From positions 496,001-560,000 of the forward strand of contig WTXD01000006.1 in assembly GCA_022496205.1 (NCBI GenBank): a stretch of DNA of 64,000 nucleotides. The letters are read 5' to 3'. The notes beneath the pieces are model-generated. The model had not been told where the DNA came from. It saw only the letters and a list, made by a program, of their open reading frames with translations, and searched no databases. How positions within the stretch are numbered: the stretch's first letter is position 1; each line of letters opens with the position of its first letter. This document shows positions 21,269 through 31,716 of this stretch, one piece after another. The position numbers were made by a program, and so were the translations under genes. This stretch comes from Gloeopeniophorella convolvens (Eukaryota; Basidiomycota; Agaricomycetes; Russulales).

Positions 21269-23928
21269 ATGGACGATTATGGCACAGAGTTCTTGGAAGA
21301 GGTTCTTGGCTTGGATGCTGGAGGTGACGTTCCAGGTTCTCATCGCGGCAGCCTATTCGAGCGGAAGGACGTGCAATCACTCGCGGAGTATATCAAGTCG
21401 GAGGCGTGTCAGCAGATCTATCTTATGGTAATTTTGGCTCTGAGATGCACCGAATGGTTGATCACGACCTCGTACGAAAGTTGGGCGCAGGTGCGAAGTT
21501 CGGGAGGGGGGGCCGACGGATCCCTGTGCTCACGGATCACTAGGTGTTAGCACTTCTGCAGGCATACCGGACTTTCGTTCTCCGGAGACGGGTGCGCTGC
21601 CCATCAGGACCCCGGCTTATCCCAGGAAATGCCGTACCCCAAGGCCTGTGAATTCTGCTGACTAATGTCAGGATTATTTGTCCAAAAATGGTAGTATCTG
21701 TCAGGATTCTGGTCCGGCCTATAGTTTCCCACGGGTCCTTGTCAGGACTTTTGATCCGGCATCCGGGTTGCCATTTTTGGCTAACTGGGTCAAGACTATA
21801 GTATCTGGCCTTTGTGAGGACTTTTACGAATGCGCGCTGTGCTATTTCCACACATATGAGCCATACAATGGTAGTGATTATTGTGAGGAACATCAATTAC
21901 GAGTTTGGGAGCATGGGAAGAACTAGGTATCGAGGTCGTCGCCCCCATCAACTGCAGGGTTCTGCTTCCGCCGCCTGAACGTTCTCATGGCCTCGTGAAT
22001 GGTTTCTTGCTTCGCATGCAGCTTCTTGAAGTACTCAGCGTCATCCGAGCGGGTAGTGAGGTGGTTTCCCTGCGAAGGAGTGTCGACTTCGCCAGCAAGC
22101 AGGCAGAGGAAGTGGGATGAGGGGAGATGTTCGAAACGTTGGATTTGCCACAATGCCATCGCGGTTGGGATCGACGAGAATTGATGATGGGCTTGATGTT
22201 CGTATACTTGAACGGCGAAGTGAGGGGCTGTGTTCGTCATCCAAATAAAAGGGTTTAAGTGGAAATAAAAGGAGGAATAAGCGAGACATTACGATGAGGA
22301 GTGAGTGGCAAGGAAAGAGGTATGATAGACAAACGGTGTTCAAGGGTGCATACGAACGGCAGACATTGATTGATGATTGGCTGACGAGCGGGCAGCTGTC
22401 ACAGCAAGTTAACGCCGACCAATAGGATTTCAAGCACAAGATTTAAAAAAGTACATTGATCGTGCATTAAACTCACAACTCCCAAGCATGCATAACAACC
22501 AAACATCATATCCCATTACCACTACACCATGTCAGGATTATGACACAGCCTGTCCAGCCACCGTCATGGCTTGTCAGGACTCCTACCCCGGCAGTCGCCC
22601 CGACAAGGCCAAAATGTCAGGACTTTATCGCCGGCGTGACCCCCCATATATGGTAATGCTGTCAGGACTCCGGATCCAGGATCACTAGGGATAAGCCGGG
22701 GTCCTTGCCCATCCTGGACTATCTCATTCACATGTTCATCACAAAAATTCACGATCGGCAGGGTTATACGTGAGAAGATCTTGGGTGCTCTCGTAACAGC
22801 GACGCTTGACACATTGCTTCTAGGCTAATCTTGCACGACTGAAGCTACCATACCCAGAGGCGGTATTCGATATCCAGTTCTTCCGGAGAAATCCTCAGCC
22901 ATGTGTGTCCTGATCGACATTACTCCGTCACACTTGCTCAATCACTATCCAGTCTACGCACTCGCAAAAGAGCTCTACCCTGGGAAGTACAGGCCAACAC
23001 CTACCCATTCCTTCATTAAGCTCCTTGCCAACAAAGGGCTTCTGGGGATATGCTACACGCAGAATATTGATACACTGGAGCGACGAGCGGGCGTTCCTGC
23101 CCACAAGATTATCGAGGCGCACGGCAGCTTCGCCACGCAGCGTTGTATTGATTGTAAGAGGCCTTTTGGTGATGTTGAGATCAAACGGCACGTCGAAGAA
23201 GAGCGGATCCCGAAATGCAAAGCATGCAAAGGGCTCGTCAAGCCAGACATTGTATTTTTCGGAGAAGCGGTGAGTACATCGCAAGGCACTGAGCTGGCTA
23301 CTCAAATGAGTTCGATTCACAGATGCCCCCAAATTTTTTCACCTCTAGAGGCAAACTCAGCAATGCGGACCTCCTCATAGTGATCGGGACGTCGCTCACA
23401 GTGCACCCATTCGCTTCCCTCACCAGCATGGTCACCAGCCATTGCCCTCGGGTTCTGATCAACATGGATGAGGTGGGTGACATCGGTCGCCAGGAGAATG
23501 ACATTGTATTGCTCGGCAAATGCGACGACATCATTCGTGAGCTCGCGAAAGAGCTAGGGTGGGAGGCCGAGTTGGATAAAGAATGGGAGTCAACGGCGGC
23601 ATCGTTGGACGACCATGCAGAGGCACCAGCACCGTCTTCTCCGCTGAAGGACAAGAAGTCAGACGAGGAAAATAGGCTGGAACTCGAGGTGGCGAAGTTG
23701 ACTGAGAAGGTTGAAAGCGCCCTTTCTGTCTCTGAAGAGATTGAAGCCGGCGCTGGTGATAAGGCGGGCAGGGCGACAGAGCCCGTGTCAGCTAGTGTTC
23801 GAACAATCGATGACGACAAAGCGAAAGAGGTGAAGGACGTTGATCCGTCACAAGCTGAAGCGGTGCACCCAGAAGATTTGGCGGGGAAGGATAGATCGAA
23901 AGCTGTCCGAGTGGGCAGTGACCATTGA
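21269..23928 (+). CDS. class I sirtuin (Hst2/SIRT2-like NAD-dependent deacetylase)
   Basis: It removes acetyl groups from lysines using NAD. Exons are 21269-21427, 21481-21490 (10 nt), 21544-21591 (48 nt), 22762-22769 (8 nt), 22824-22902, 22953-23269 and 23323-23928. Joined, they give LGAGVSTSAGIPDFRSPETG, then LYANLARLKLPYPEAVFDIQ. Further landmarks are YTQNIDTLERRAG, the catalytic His in EAHGSFATQRC, a Cys4 zinc site (CIDC and CKAC), KPDIVFFGEA and LLIVIGTSLTVHPFASL. The last 130 residues are acidic/Lys-rich and look disordered. The third intron (21592-22761, 1170 nt) contains a transposon; the others are 50-54 nt. It most resembles cytosolic/nuclear Hst2. The reading frame appears intact. 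Confidence 0.9.
21598..21605. repeat. left target-site duplication
   Basis: TGCCCATC, identical to 22706-22713 on the other side of the element. Confidence 0.88.
21666..21749 (+). repeat. subterminal TGTCAGGA repeats, left end of the transposon
   Basis: TGTCAGGATT/ACT words start at 21666, 21699 and 21740, with a variant TGTGAGGACT at 21813. Subterminal repeats of this kind are usual transposase-binding sites; that role is inferred. Confidence 0.65.
21923..22240 (-). CDS. 105-codon open frame inside the transposon, unknown
   Basis: An ATG at 22240 (MTNTAPHFAVQVYEHQ) opens 105 codons antisense to the sirtuin gene, ending NPAVDGGDDLDT. Upstream on the same strand (22250-22450) are A/T-rich stretches and CCAAT-type words (ATTGG, CCAATCA), which could form a promoter. 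No family was recognised. It may be a small element-encoded protein, a residue of a larger gene, or chance. Confidence 0.3.
   Translation of the reverse strand: MTNTAPHFAVQVYEHQAHHQFSSIPTAMALWQIQRFEHLPSSHFLCLLAGEVDTPSQGNHLTTRSDDAEYFKKLHAKQETIHEAMRTFRRRKQNPAVDGGDDLDT
22530..22669 (+). repeat. subterminal TGTCAGGA repeats, right end of the transposon
   Basis: Copies start at 22530, 22572, 22615 and 22660, spaced 42-45 bp, in the same orientation as those at the left end rather than inverted. Confidence 0.65.
22706..22713. repeat. right target-site duplication
   Basis: TGCCCATC, identical to 21598-21605. Confidence 0.88.
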
Positions 23929-24369
23929 ATATCGAATATCGAAGCCTTGCGGTGAGTTTCTGAGTTTGGTGTTTTATCGTCAACCACCCTGATCAGTGCC
24001 TTCGACAGAAGATCAAATACAGTGCACCGCATGGAAAACTTTCGGTTGGCCCTGGACTTTGTACGATAACATGTATGGTAGCAGGTCGATTTTGGCCAGG
24101 TCAATCAGTCTCGCGCTCGCGAAGTTGACGAATAGGGCGTGTGATGAAGAGGAGGCATCGAGAGGGCACTATAGTACCGTGATTAGAGGTTCCCGAGGTA
24201 CGAGGGTTGACGTAATCGGGCGTCTGACTCGGGGAGACTATGGGAGACACGTGCGGGCCCGAGACGACTCAAGAGTGCAGACGCCAGCAAACCGCCAGCA
24301 AAAAAAACTGTCGCAATCTTTTGCGTTCTCTCTGCTCCAGCATCGATTGCCTACCTCGTACCCGCCGCC
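23929..24369. promoter_or_regulatory. sirtuin 3' flank and AMP deaminase 5' region
   Basis: About 440 bp lie between two same-strand genes. The half nearest 24370 should contain the AMP deaminase promoter. No distinct box was identified. Confidence 0.4.
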
Positions 24370-27300
24370 ATGTCCGACGCCCCTGCGCAGAACGAGACGA
24401 ACGGCGGCTCGCTATCGCCGCCCGACGCGTCGCCAAACCCGAATGGTCCCAACCCAAAGCACTCGCCCAGCCTCGAGATACCGGAGCCGAGAGATGCGTT
24501 TTTTGGATACACCGAAGAGAAGTCGCTGCGCCATGTACGTTCCTCACGTCCATCTTGATTGGGGGCAGGGAGCACATCTTGCGCGAAGGGGGCCCATGCG
24601 GGTCTTAGGGTGCTTACTTCACATCAATAGATCGAGGAGAAGGTTTGGTCGCAACGGCGGCAATCAGTGCCTCAGTCGGAGGCGAGCCGGCCTCTCTCGA
24701 TCTACTCGGGCTCGCCGCTTCTCGTCGCGCCTCCCGAAGCGGTCTCCCAGCATGGGGTGACAGTCCTGAAGCTTCCACCTACGTTTGATGGCACAGATTC
24801 GAGCTCGGTGCTTGAGGAGGAAGAGTCGTACGAGCGCGCCATAGAGGCTGCAACTCAGCACCCGGACGGCAGTGTGTTGTATGTTCTCTTCTCTATGCGT
24901 CGTTTGCTGATGCCTACAACTCAGTCGCTATGCCTCCGGAGCTCACACCGGAGTTCAAGCATCTATTCGAGCTCTTCAGGAAGTGCCTCGAACTGCGTGA
25001 TAAATATATCGCCGTCTCAAACCAGCGCCTCGGGGACAACCCTCGCGACCATGATGATGCTTTCCACGGTCTCCCGGAGGGCGCTGCGGACGCGAGAGGC
25101 GTGCGTCCGGAGTGCGTCAGCTCATACCAGCCTGGTGAGGAACAGTTCAAACCTTGGCGCATATACCCCCGCCCGCCTCCGCCGCACTGGCATTGGACGG
25201 CGGGTCAAGAGCTAGTGTCCACCGGCGGAGAGAAGGTTCTTGGCCATGAGAAGTTTGACTACTCAAAGTGCGAGATCCCGGAAGAGCACGAGTGGGAGTT
25301 CGAAATAGATGACAAGGGTGTGTTCCAAGTATACCGTGACGCGAAAGGTATGGCTATGAAACTTCTGCACACGTCTTATGCTCAAATCATACCCAGCGAA
25401 AGACAAAAAGCCCGTTTTTGATATCCCGAGCATCAGAGAGTACTTCATGGATCTCGACTTTGTGTTGAGCGTCATCTCCGATGGACCTGCTAAGAGCTTT
25501 GCGTTCCGTCGTCTGCAATACCTTCAGGGGAAGTTCACCATGCATACCCTGCTCAATGAATTCCAAGAAATGACAGACATGAAGGTCCGTACCCCACGCT
25601 TGTCCGAGTCTCAGGGTATGCTGAACTATCGCAGCGCGTCCCACACCGGTAATGCAGAGTCCCGGGCATCTGCGAGGCTGCTATCTAACCACCGCACAGT
25701 GACTTTTATAACGCCCGCAAGGTGGACACGCATGTGCACCACTCTAGCAGCATGAACCAGAAGCACCTCTTGCGCTTCATAAAGTCCAAGATGAAGCGCA
25801 GCCCGCAGGTCCGAGTCAGCCTCTTCCGTTCTCGTACCGCCACCGACCTTGCTATCCTGCAGGACGTCGTGATCTTCCGCGACGGCGCGGAGCTGACGCT
25901 CGAGCAAGTCTTCGAGTCGTTGAAGCTCACGGCATACGATCTGTCCATTGACACGCTCGACATGCACGCGCACCAGGATTCCTTCCACCGGTTTGACAAG
26001 TTCAACCTAAAGTACAACCCGATCGGCGAGTCGCGCCTGCGCGAGATCTTCCTCAAGACGGACAACTATATCAAGGGGCGATACCTCGCAGAGCTCACGA
26101 AAGGTCTGTCGTCAGTACGACGCTGATGCTGAGCACCGCCAACTGACATCGCTGCTCTCGACAGAGGTCATGACTGATCTCGAGCAGAGCAAATACCAGG
26201 TGAGCATAACAACATCCCGGAGTAGGAAGGGTCGGAAGCTGAATGGCCCGCAGAACTGCGAGTGGCGCCTGAGCATCTACGGCCGCAACGAAGACGAGTG
26301 GGACAAGCTCGCGTCCTGGATAGTCGACAACAAGCTTTTCTCGCACAACGTGCGCTGGCTCGTACAGGTCCCGCGCCTGTACGACGTGTACAAGGAGAAC
26401 GGCTCGATCCAGAACTTCCAGGACATCGTCCGCCGTACGCCCTCCCTGCTCCTACTGATATCATCGCTGATCCGCTGATCCGCACGCCCGCAGACGTGTT
26501 CAAGCCGCTGTTCGAGGTGACCAAGGACCCGGCCTCGCACCCGAAGCTGCACATCTTCCTGCAGCGCGTCATCGGCTTCGACACCGTCGACGACGAGTCC
26601 AAGACGGAGCGGCGCTACCACAAGAAGTTCCCGTACCCGCGCCTGTGGGACTACCCGCAGTCCCCACCGTACTCATACTGGTGCGTCCTGCCCTCGCTCA
26701 GTTCCGCACCGCCCGCGCCAGATGCTGACGTGCCGCGCACACAGGGTGTACTACATGTTCGCGAACATGGCGAGCCTCAACAAGTGGCGGCGCGCCCGCG
26801 GCTTCAGTAAGCGCCCACCGCCCAGCCCCTGCTCCTCGGCTAACCATCACCTTGCGCCGTGCAGACACCTTCGTCTTCCGCCCGCACTCGGGCGAGGCGG
26901 GCGACACGGACCACCTGACCTCGGCCTTCCTGACCTCGCACTCGATCTCGCACGGTATCCTCCTGCGCAAGGTGCCCGCGCTGCAGTACCTCTTCTACCT
27001 CAAGCAGATCGGCATCGCGATGAGCCCGCTGAGCAACAACGCGCTCTTCCTCACCTACGAGCGCAACCCGCTCCCCGACTTTTTCAAGACGGGTCTCAAC
27101 GTCAGCCTGAGCACGGACGACCCGCTGCAGTTCCATTTCACCAAGGTCGGTGACATTTGCTTTGTGTGCGGCTTGAATTGTAGACTGACACGTTGCGCGC
27201 AGGAACCACTATTAGAGGAATATAGCGTCGCAGCGCACATCCTCAAGCTGCCGCAGAGCTCGCTGTGCGAGCTCGCGCGCAACTCGGTGATTCAGAGTGG

Positions 27301-27520
27301 CTTCGAGATGGAGGTCAAACGTCATTGGCTAGGCCAACAGTGGTACCTCCCCGGAGCTGCAGGCAACGATATCAACAAGGTACGTCGCTGAAAGGCGCCC
27401 AAGAAGTCACGCTGACATGCGTTTGACCAGACCAATGTGCCAAATGGACGGCTCCAGTTCAGACATGACACGCTGCTCGAGGAGCTGGCACTCATCGGCG
27501 CGATCAAAAGCCACGTCTGA
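24370..27520 (+). CDS. AMD1: AMP deaminase
   Basis: It converts AMP to IMP and ammonia in the purine nucleotide cycle. The start context GCCGCCATGTCC is strong. About ten short introns separate the exons. Landmarks: [20 protein letters not shown] (N-terminal regulatory part), [20 protein letters not shown], the zinc-binding [20 protein letters not shown] (near 25720-25790), [56 protein letters not shown], the catalytic [17 protein letters not shown] (near 27105-27210), then [20 protein letters not shown] and the closing [15 protein letters not shown]. The length of roughly 800 residues fits fungal AMP deaminases. No break in the catalytic part was seen. Confidence 0.93.
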
Positions 27521-27714
27521 GGCCCGAGTTGAGGCATTTGGACCCGTCTTAGACTTGGCAACCGTGGAGCTCTGTCCCTGTACGCATACAATAACTACAA
27601 AATAAATTAAAATGTCTTAGAAAGTTGTAGCAATCAACTGTATACGAATATCATCACATGCTCTCGTTAAACCATGGAACCGCACTTCAATGTCAGGTCG
27701 AGTCGTGGGGGCAG

Positions 27715-29587
27715 TCATGAGACATAAGTTTCCGTGCCCACGGCATATTTCGCCTTGGGTTTATACTTCAACTTCGGGTCCTCCATACGGATCCTCACGC
27801 TATCGTGGAAGAGTGGCTGGGGCGGGACGTCGCGTCCGCGACCGAAATGAATACTATAGATTGTCAGGACCGGGTGAGATCTTGAGACAAATAGACAGAC
27901 CTCCAATGATGTACCCATTTCCCTTGTACGGTGTGACGCATATACGAGGTAGGGATGATCTCAAGGAGCCACCAAACTGGTGTCGACTTCAACTCGTCAT
28001 GTATTGGCTGTGTGGCATCTTGAGCGTCTAGTTGAGAGTCCTCGACGAGGTTCATGGTGCTATTGTTAATCGTCTCATAGTCCTGCGCGTCGTTAGTGGT
28101 AGGACTATGGAGGGTCATTTGTCTGGGTACAGGCGTGATCGGGCCACCCTCAGATGCAGGAGATTTCAACAAATCGTCAACCATTGGTGGTATCTTCCAG
28201 CGGTGAAGCGCAGCGCTATCGAAGAGAATACCGCATTGAGCAAGCATGATTTCGCGTACCATCCAACGCAGCGGAATGTTGGCTAGCGAATGGTCTGCCC
28301 TGTCGGGCACGGATCCACCACCGACGTCTACAGGAGTCATTCGCCTGGTGGACCTTCCAAGGGATGCATTTGGCCAGACGCACCAGAGTGGCATCCGGCG
28401 AACCACACCTCTTTCACATCCGTTATGAAACGTTCGTCTGCTGAACCGTGTGACCGACTGTGACCATTCTGATGATGAGGGTCGTTCTTCGGCCCGTTCT
28501 TGAAATCGTGAGTGCCGTTGCAATACAACGATCCTGTGATAGACTTACAGACGACTTGAACGCCGGCTGACGACGTTCCGGGTGGGACCACAAGCTCGGC
28601 CGGAACCTGGCGCGGTCCTAAAATCTCCGGTGAGAACCAAGGCGTTGCATGCCGAAGAAACATGACGGGTGCATACCTCGTCTAAAGACAGTGCTTGTCT
28701 GAAGGTTTTGATGGTGGTGTTTGTGTCTACGAAAGGCAGTGATCGGCCCAAAACGATGCCGACACTGGCTACAGTATCCCTGTCATTTGAGATCCAGTCA
28801 ATCACCACTGACAACCGTGGGATCTACCAGAAGAAGACGCACCAGACACCAACGAATTCAATGGGTACCTCACGGGAAAACGACTTCTTGAATGAGTTGG
28901 CAAGCTCGACCTTCAATGGCTCGCGCGACTTGTACAGCTTGTATGCAAATGGAACCTGTTCCAGATTGTCCTTCAACAACAGTCCCACCTATTCGGGGTG
29001 GAGACAGTAAGTATTCAGGGCCTTTCTATGTACTCGTTCCTTGCTCGCCTTGTGCAACATGCCAGCAAGAGCGCGGGCGATATATGCGCCGCGAGAGAAT
29101 CCTGCGCACCACTGTCACCCTAAGTGGCGAAGAGATATGCTGACAACACCCACCAAAGAGGCAAACTTTGTCCCCGACATTGTAATTTTGCATGAGAAAG
29201 CGGTATCCGTCCATTACGTGTTGTGAGAGGTACCAAGCGGTAGCTTCATCGGCGAGCTGTGCAACCTTGCGGAACAGAGGCGAGACGACGCCAGGCTGAT
29301 AGTACATGCCAATTCCAGCCTATTGAGGTATCTGGTCAGAATGACGTAGGACGCGGAGGCGGAAGGGTAAACACCTGATAGTAGCAAATCTGATCATGGA
29401 TGCTGTCTTTCTTCAAGAGAGAAAATAGCTTGACCACGTTCGTATTCTGACCGGGGACTGGTTAGCTGTCTCGATTCGCAAGTGGGAGCAGGGCATGGAC
29501 CATGTGGCTGAACTCATCTGCTGTGCCATCGAAGCACAGGACAACAGTGCGACGTTTGGAGTTCGTAGAGGCGATAGGGATCGTCAT
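27715..29587 (-). CDS. DUF2235 alpha/beta-hydrolase, paralogue 1
   Basis: DUF2235 proteins share the hydrolase fold of bacterial Tle1-type phospholipases; the fungal substrates are unknown. The ATG at 29587 is followed by RRTVVLCFDGTADEF, NTNVVKLFSLL, YYQPGVVSPLF, the nucleophile motif GFSRGAYIARALAGMLHK (split by an intron), VGLLLKDNLEQVPFAYKLYK, DTVASVGIVLGRSLPFVDTN, KEVWFAGCHSG and NIPLRWMVREIMLAQC. The end is KYAVGTETYVS at the stop 27715-27717. One intron (28989-29048) starts with GC instead of GT. A 50-nt intron near 28505-28555 is absent from paralogue 2. The gene is clearly less GC-rich than paralogue 2 (31717-33751). All exons examined are open, so it is probably functional. Confidence 0.82.
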
Positions 29588-30649
29588 GGTAGAATGTAGA
29601 GAAAGAGCAAGCGGAGGGGCGTTGCATTGCGGGCGTCAGTAGCGAGGTATATATAGCCTGAAAGAGAGTCGGAGAGGACAGAAGACGACCGCCTAAGCTA
29701 GATGATGATGCGCCCCGGGGATACGAATTACCTTGCCAGATCAGCCGCGCAGTTCCTCAAGCCCAAACAGGAGCAGAGTGAACCAATGATGACGCTCCCC
29801 CAGGTGATGCGCCACAATCTACGCCATATGTTCGCTCCGCTTCATCCGAGAGAGGGCACTCTACAGCCACGTTGGGATGCAAAGCAGGCTCGAGCACGGC
29901 TTCTCGAGACAGAAGACAGATATTCACACGTACGCAAGTCCCAGGCACGGCGAGCTGTCACAGATAAATTCCAATATGTCGAGCCACAGGAATGACCGCA
30001 TGGGCAGAATTCGAACGCGTCCCTGCTGTAAGCGTAAGCCGCTTCCCCGCTGCTCCATTTGCCCCGGTGGTCTTCCTCCGATTTAATGCAGCAGCCAGCC
30101 CTTGCTATCGCCTTGCCAGCCGTGCAGTTGAAGGCTAATGAAATACGACGGGAAGGGCGCAACTTGGAGAATGGACCGCTCGCTCGCGACCGTCAATGAG
30201 GTGATGCGTTGAAGTGATGTCTGGACAGCGCTGACGGCTTGGGCGAATAAGATGCGGTCGCATCACATGATGCATGATGGCAACTGGAGGCTCTGGCAAT
30301 ACAGGACCCTGCCAAACTCGGCCAGAGGTCCGATGCCAAAAAAACCGAAAATCGTCGGCCCGAGGCAGGAGGTTAGATGCTTTTGAACCGAATGCGGTCT
30401 CGTGACCAATCGATGTTATATGGCAAAAGAACCGAATCGGGTCAGCTGACCATCGATCCGGGGTGGGTATGATGAGGAAACGATAGAATACACTCGGTAA
30501 TTAGTGCTCTGAGACCACTGTGGGAGATCTTATGCTCAAATACTGCATGTAGCCTTTCATTTGTTGCTCTGTTGTGACAATATAGCCATGCTGGTACCTA
30601 TATCAACAACACTAGTCATATAGGACACGAAACGAGCGAGCCGGATTGT

Positions 30650-30731
30650 TGCGTTGATGTAGTGGTAAGCATCATGTTGACTGTGATTGTGTGTGTGGGA
30701 AGGTCCGGGGTTCGAATCCCGATCGATTTTT
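30650..30731 (+). other. tRNA-like Pol III unit (SINE head or tRNA relic)
   Basis: A tRNA A box (GATGTAGTGGTAAGC near 30656-30670), with a 4-bp D stem GATG/CATC, precedes a perfect B box GGTTCGAATCC (30709-30719) and a T5 terminator (30727-30731). The T stem is imperfect and no acceptor stem or anticodon arm pairs well, so a working tRNA is unlikely. It fits a decayed tRNA or the head of a tRNA-derived SINE. Confidence 0.5.
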
Positions 30732-31055
30732 CCTTCAGGCTACAGTGTTCTTATCAACAAATACACTGGCTGCTAGTGGGAACGGGGCCACACAGACACC
30801 ATAGAGAGGGTTCAGAAGTGTCCCAGGCCGTCCTATTTGTCAACTAAAGCACAGTGAACTCAGTCTCTGGCAGCTCAGGATTCAAATAAGTGACTTGAGG
30901 CACTGATCATGTTATGCTTTCTCACTCAGCGTCTACTCTGCTGTAAAAAAATGCCCATTTACACAATACTGCATGCAACGCGAGGCCAGTTGAAAGCCCT
31001 GGCCGAAGTTACACGGAGAAATGACTGAAATACGATGTTGCAGCGCAGAGGTTGT

Positions 31056-31160
31056 GCGAGGTTAGATGGAAATGAACCGAATCTTGCCGGCCCGCTCCGG
31101 GAAGGGCCGGGCCGGAGACCCCGAAGAGAACCGAAAATCTGCTCCTCAGGATCTAACCTC
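31056..31160. repeat. short palindromic element ending in GAGGTTAGAT / ATCTAACCTC
   Basis: Inverted ends of about 10 bp enclose a very GC-rich centre with CCGGCCCG words and two GAACCGAA motifs. Related sequence lies at about 30290-30440 (GGAGGTTAGATG near 30370, GAACCGAAT near 30385). It could be a small MITE family. The boundaries are approximate. Confidence 0.4.
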
Positions 31161-31716
31161 CATACGGGTTTGGCAGGGTCCTGGCAATACAGTATGTTAC
31201 GTGACCAGGTTACAGCCTGAAACCCCTGGTCGAGGTTAGGGCTTACCACGGAACCCCAACTTCCCTCTGACCATCTCATTGAAGGTTCAATCTGCCACTT
31301 GGACATGGAGGATCATTCGCATCTACCCAAATCCAGTATGCAGGAAGTAGGCCTGTCTTCCCTTCCATGCACCATCGTGGAGCGCTCTCGGTGGCGCACT
31401 CGGAACATCCAGTGCTCACGCGCATGGCAAGCGCGACACTGCTGTTTCTCAGAATAGCTGACTGCACGGCATGACGGATCTGCCTCGAACCTGTTGACTC
31501 ATCAATCTGACCCGTCCTCCGTCTCACCCGAAGCGACGATAATGCAAAGCCATTAAGTATCAGACGGCCAGCGACGAGCTCGCCAACATGCATTAGACGA
31601 TTATAACATACTACAAGAAACATTACCCCGCAATCATCGGGGAGGCATACGATACCGCGTCAAAATACAGTCGAGAGCATACACATACACGACGTTGATA
31701 ATGAGCACCTTAGAAC

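Larger units (their letters stand above)
21606..22705. mobile_element. 1.1-kb DNA transposon with 18-bp TIRs, in sirtuin intron 3
   Basis: A perfect 18-bp inverted repeat bounds the element: AGGACCCCGGCTTATCCC at 21606-21623 and its reverse complement at 22688-22705. An 8-bp direct repeat TGCCCATC flanks it on both sides (21598-21605 and 22706-22713), a target-site duplication. An 8-bp duplication fits hAT-like or KDZ-type elements; which one is not decided by the TIR alone. No transposase was recognised, so it is probably non-autonomous. It sits 6 nt downstream of the 5' splice site. Removing it plus one duplication leaves a 62-nt intron, normal for this genome. Confidence 0.9.
29588..31716. 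other. 2.1-kb repeat-bearing intergenic region
   Basis: It separates the two DUF2235 genes. It holds the paralogue 1 promoter on the left, a Pol III-type tRNA-like unit (30650-30731), and two stretches sharing GAACCGAA, GGTTAGATG and AGGACCCTGCCAAAC words (30290-30440, 31050-31200). No protein-coding gene was recognised. Confidence 0.5.

Noticed and set aside
30650..30731. Functional glycine- or aspartate-type tRNA gene
   Set aside because: The A and B boxes fit, but the acceptor, anticodon and T stems do not pair properly, so only a tRNA-like unit is reported.
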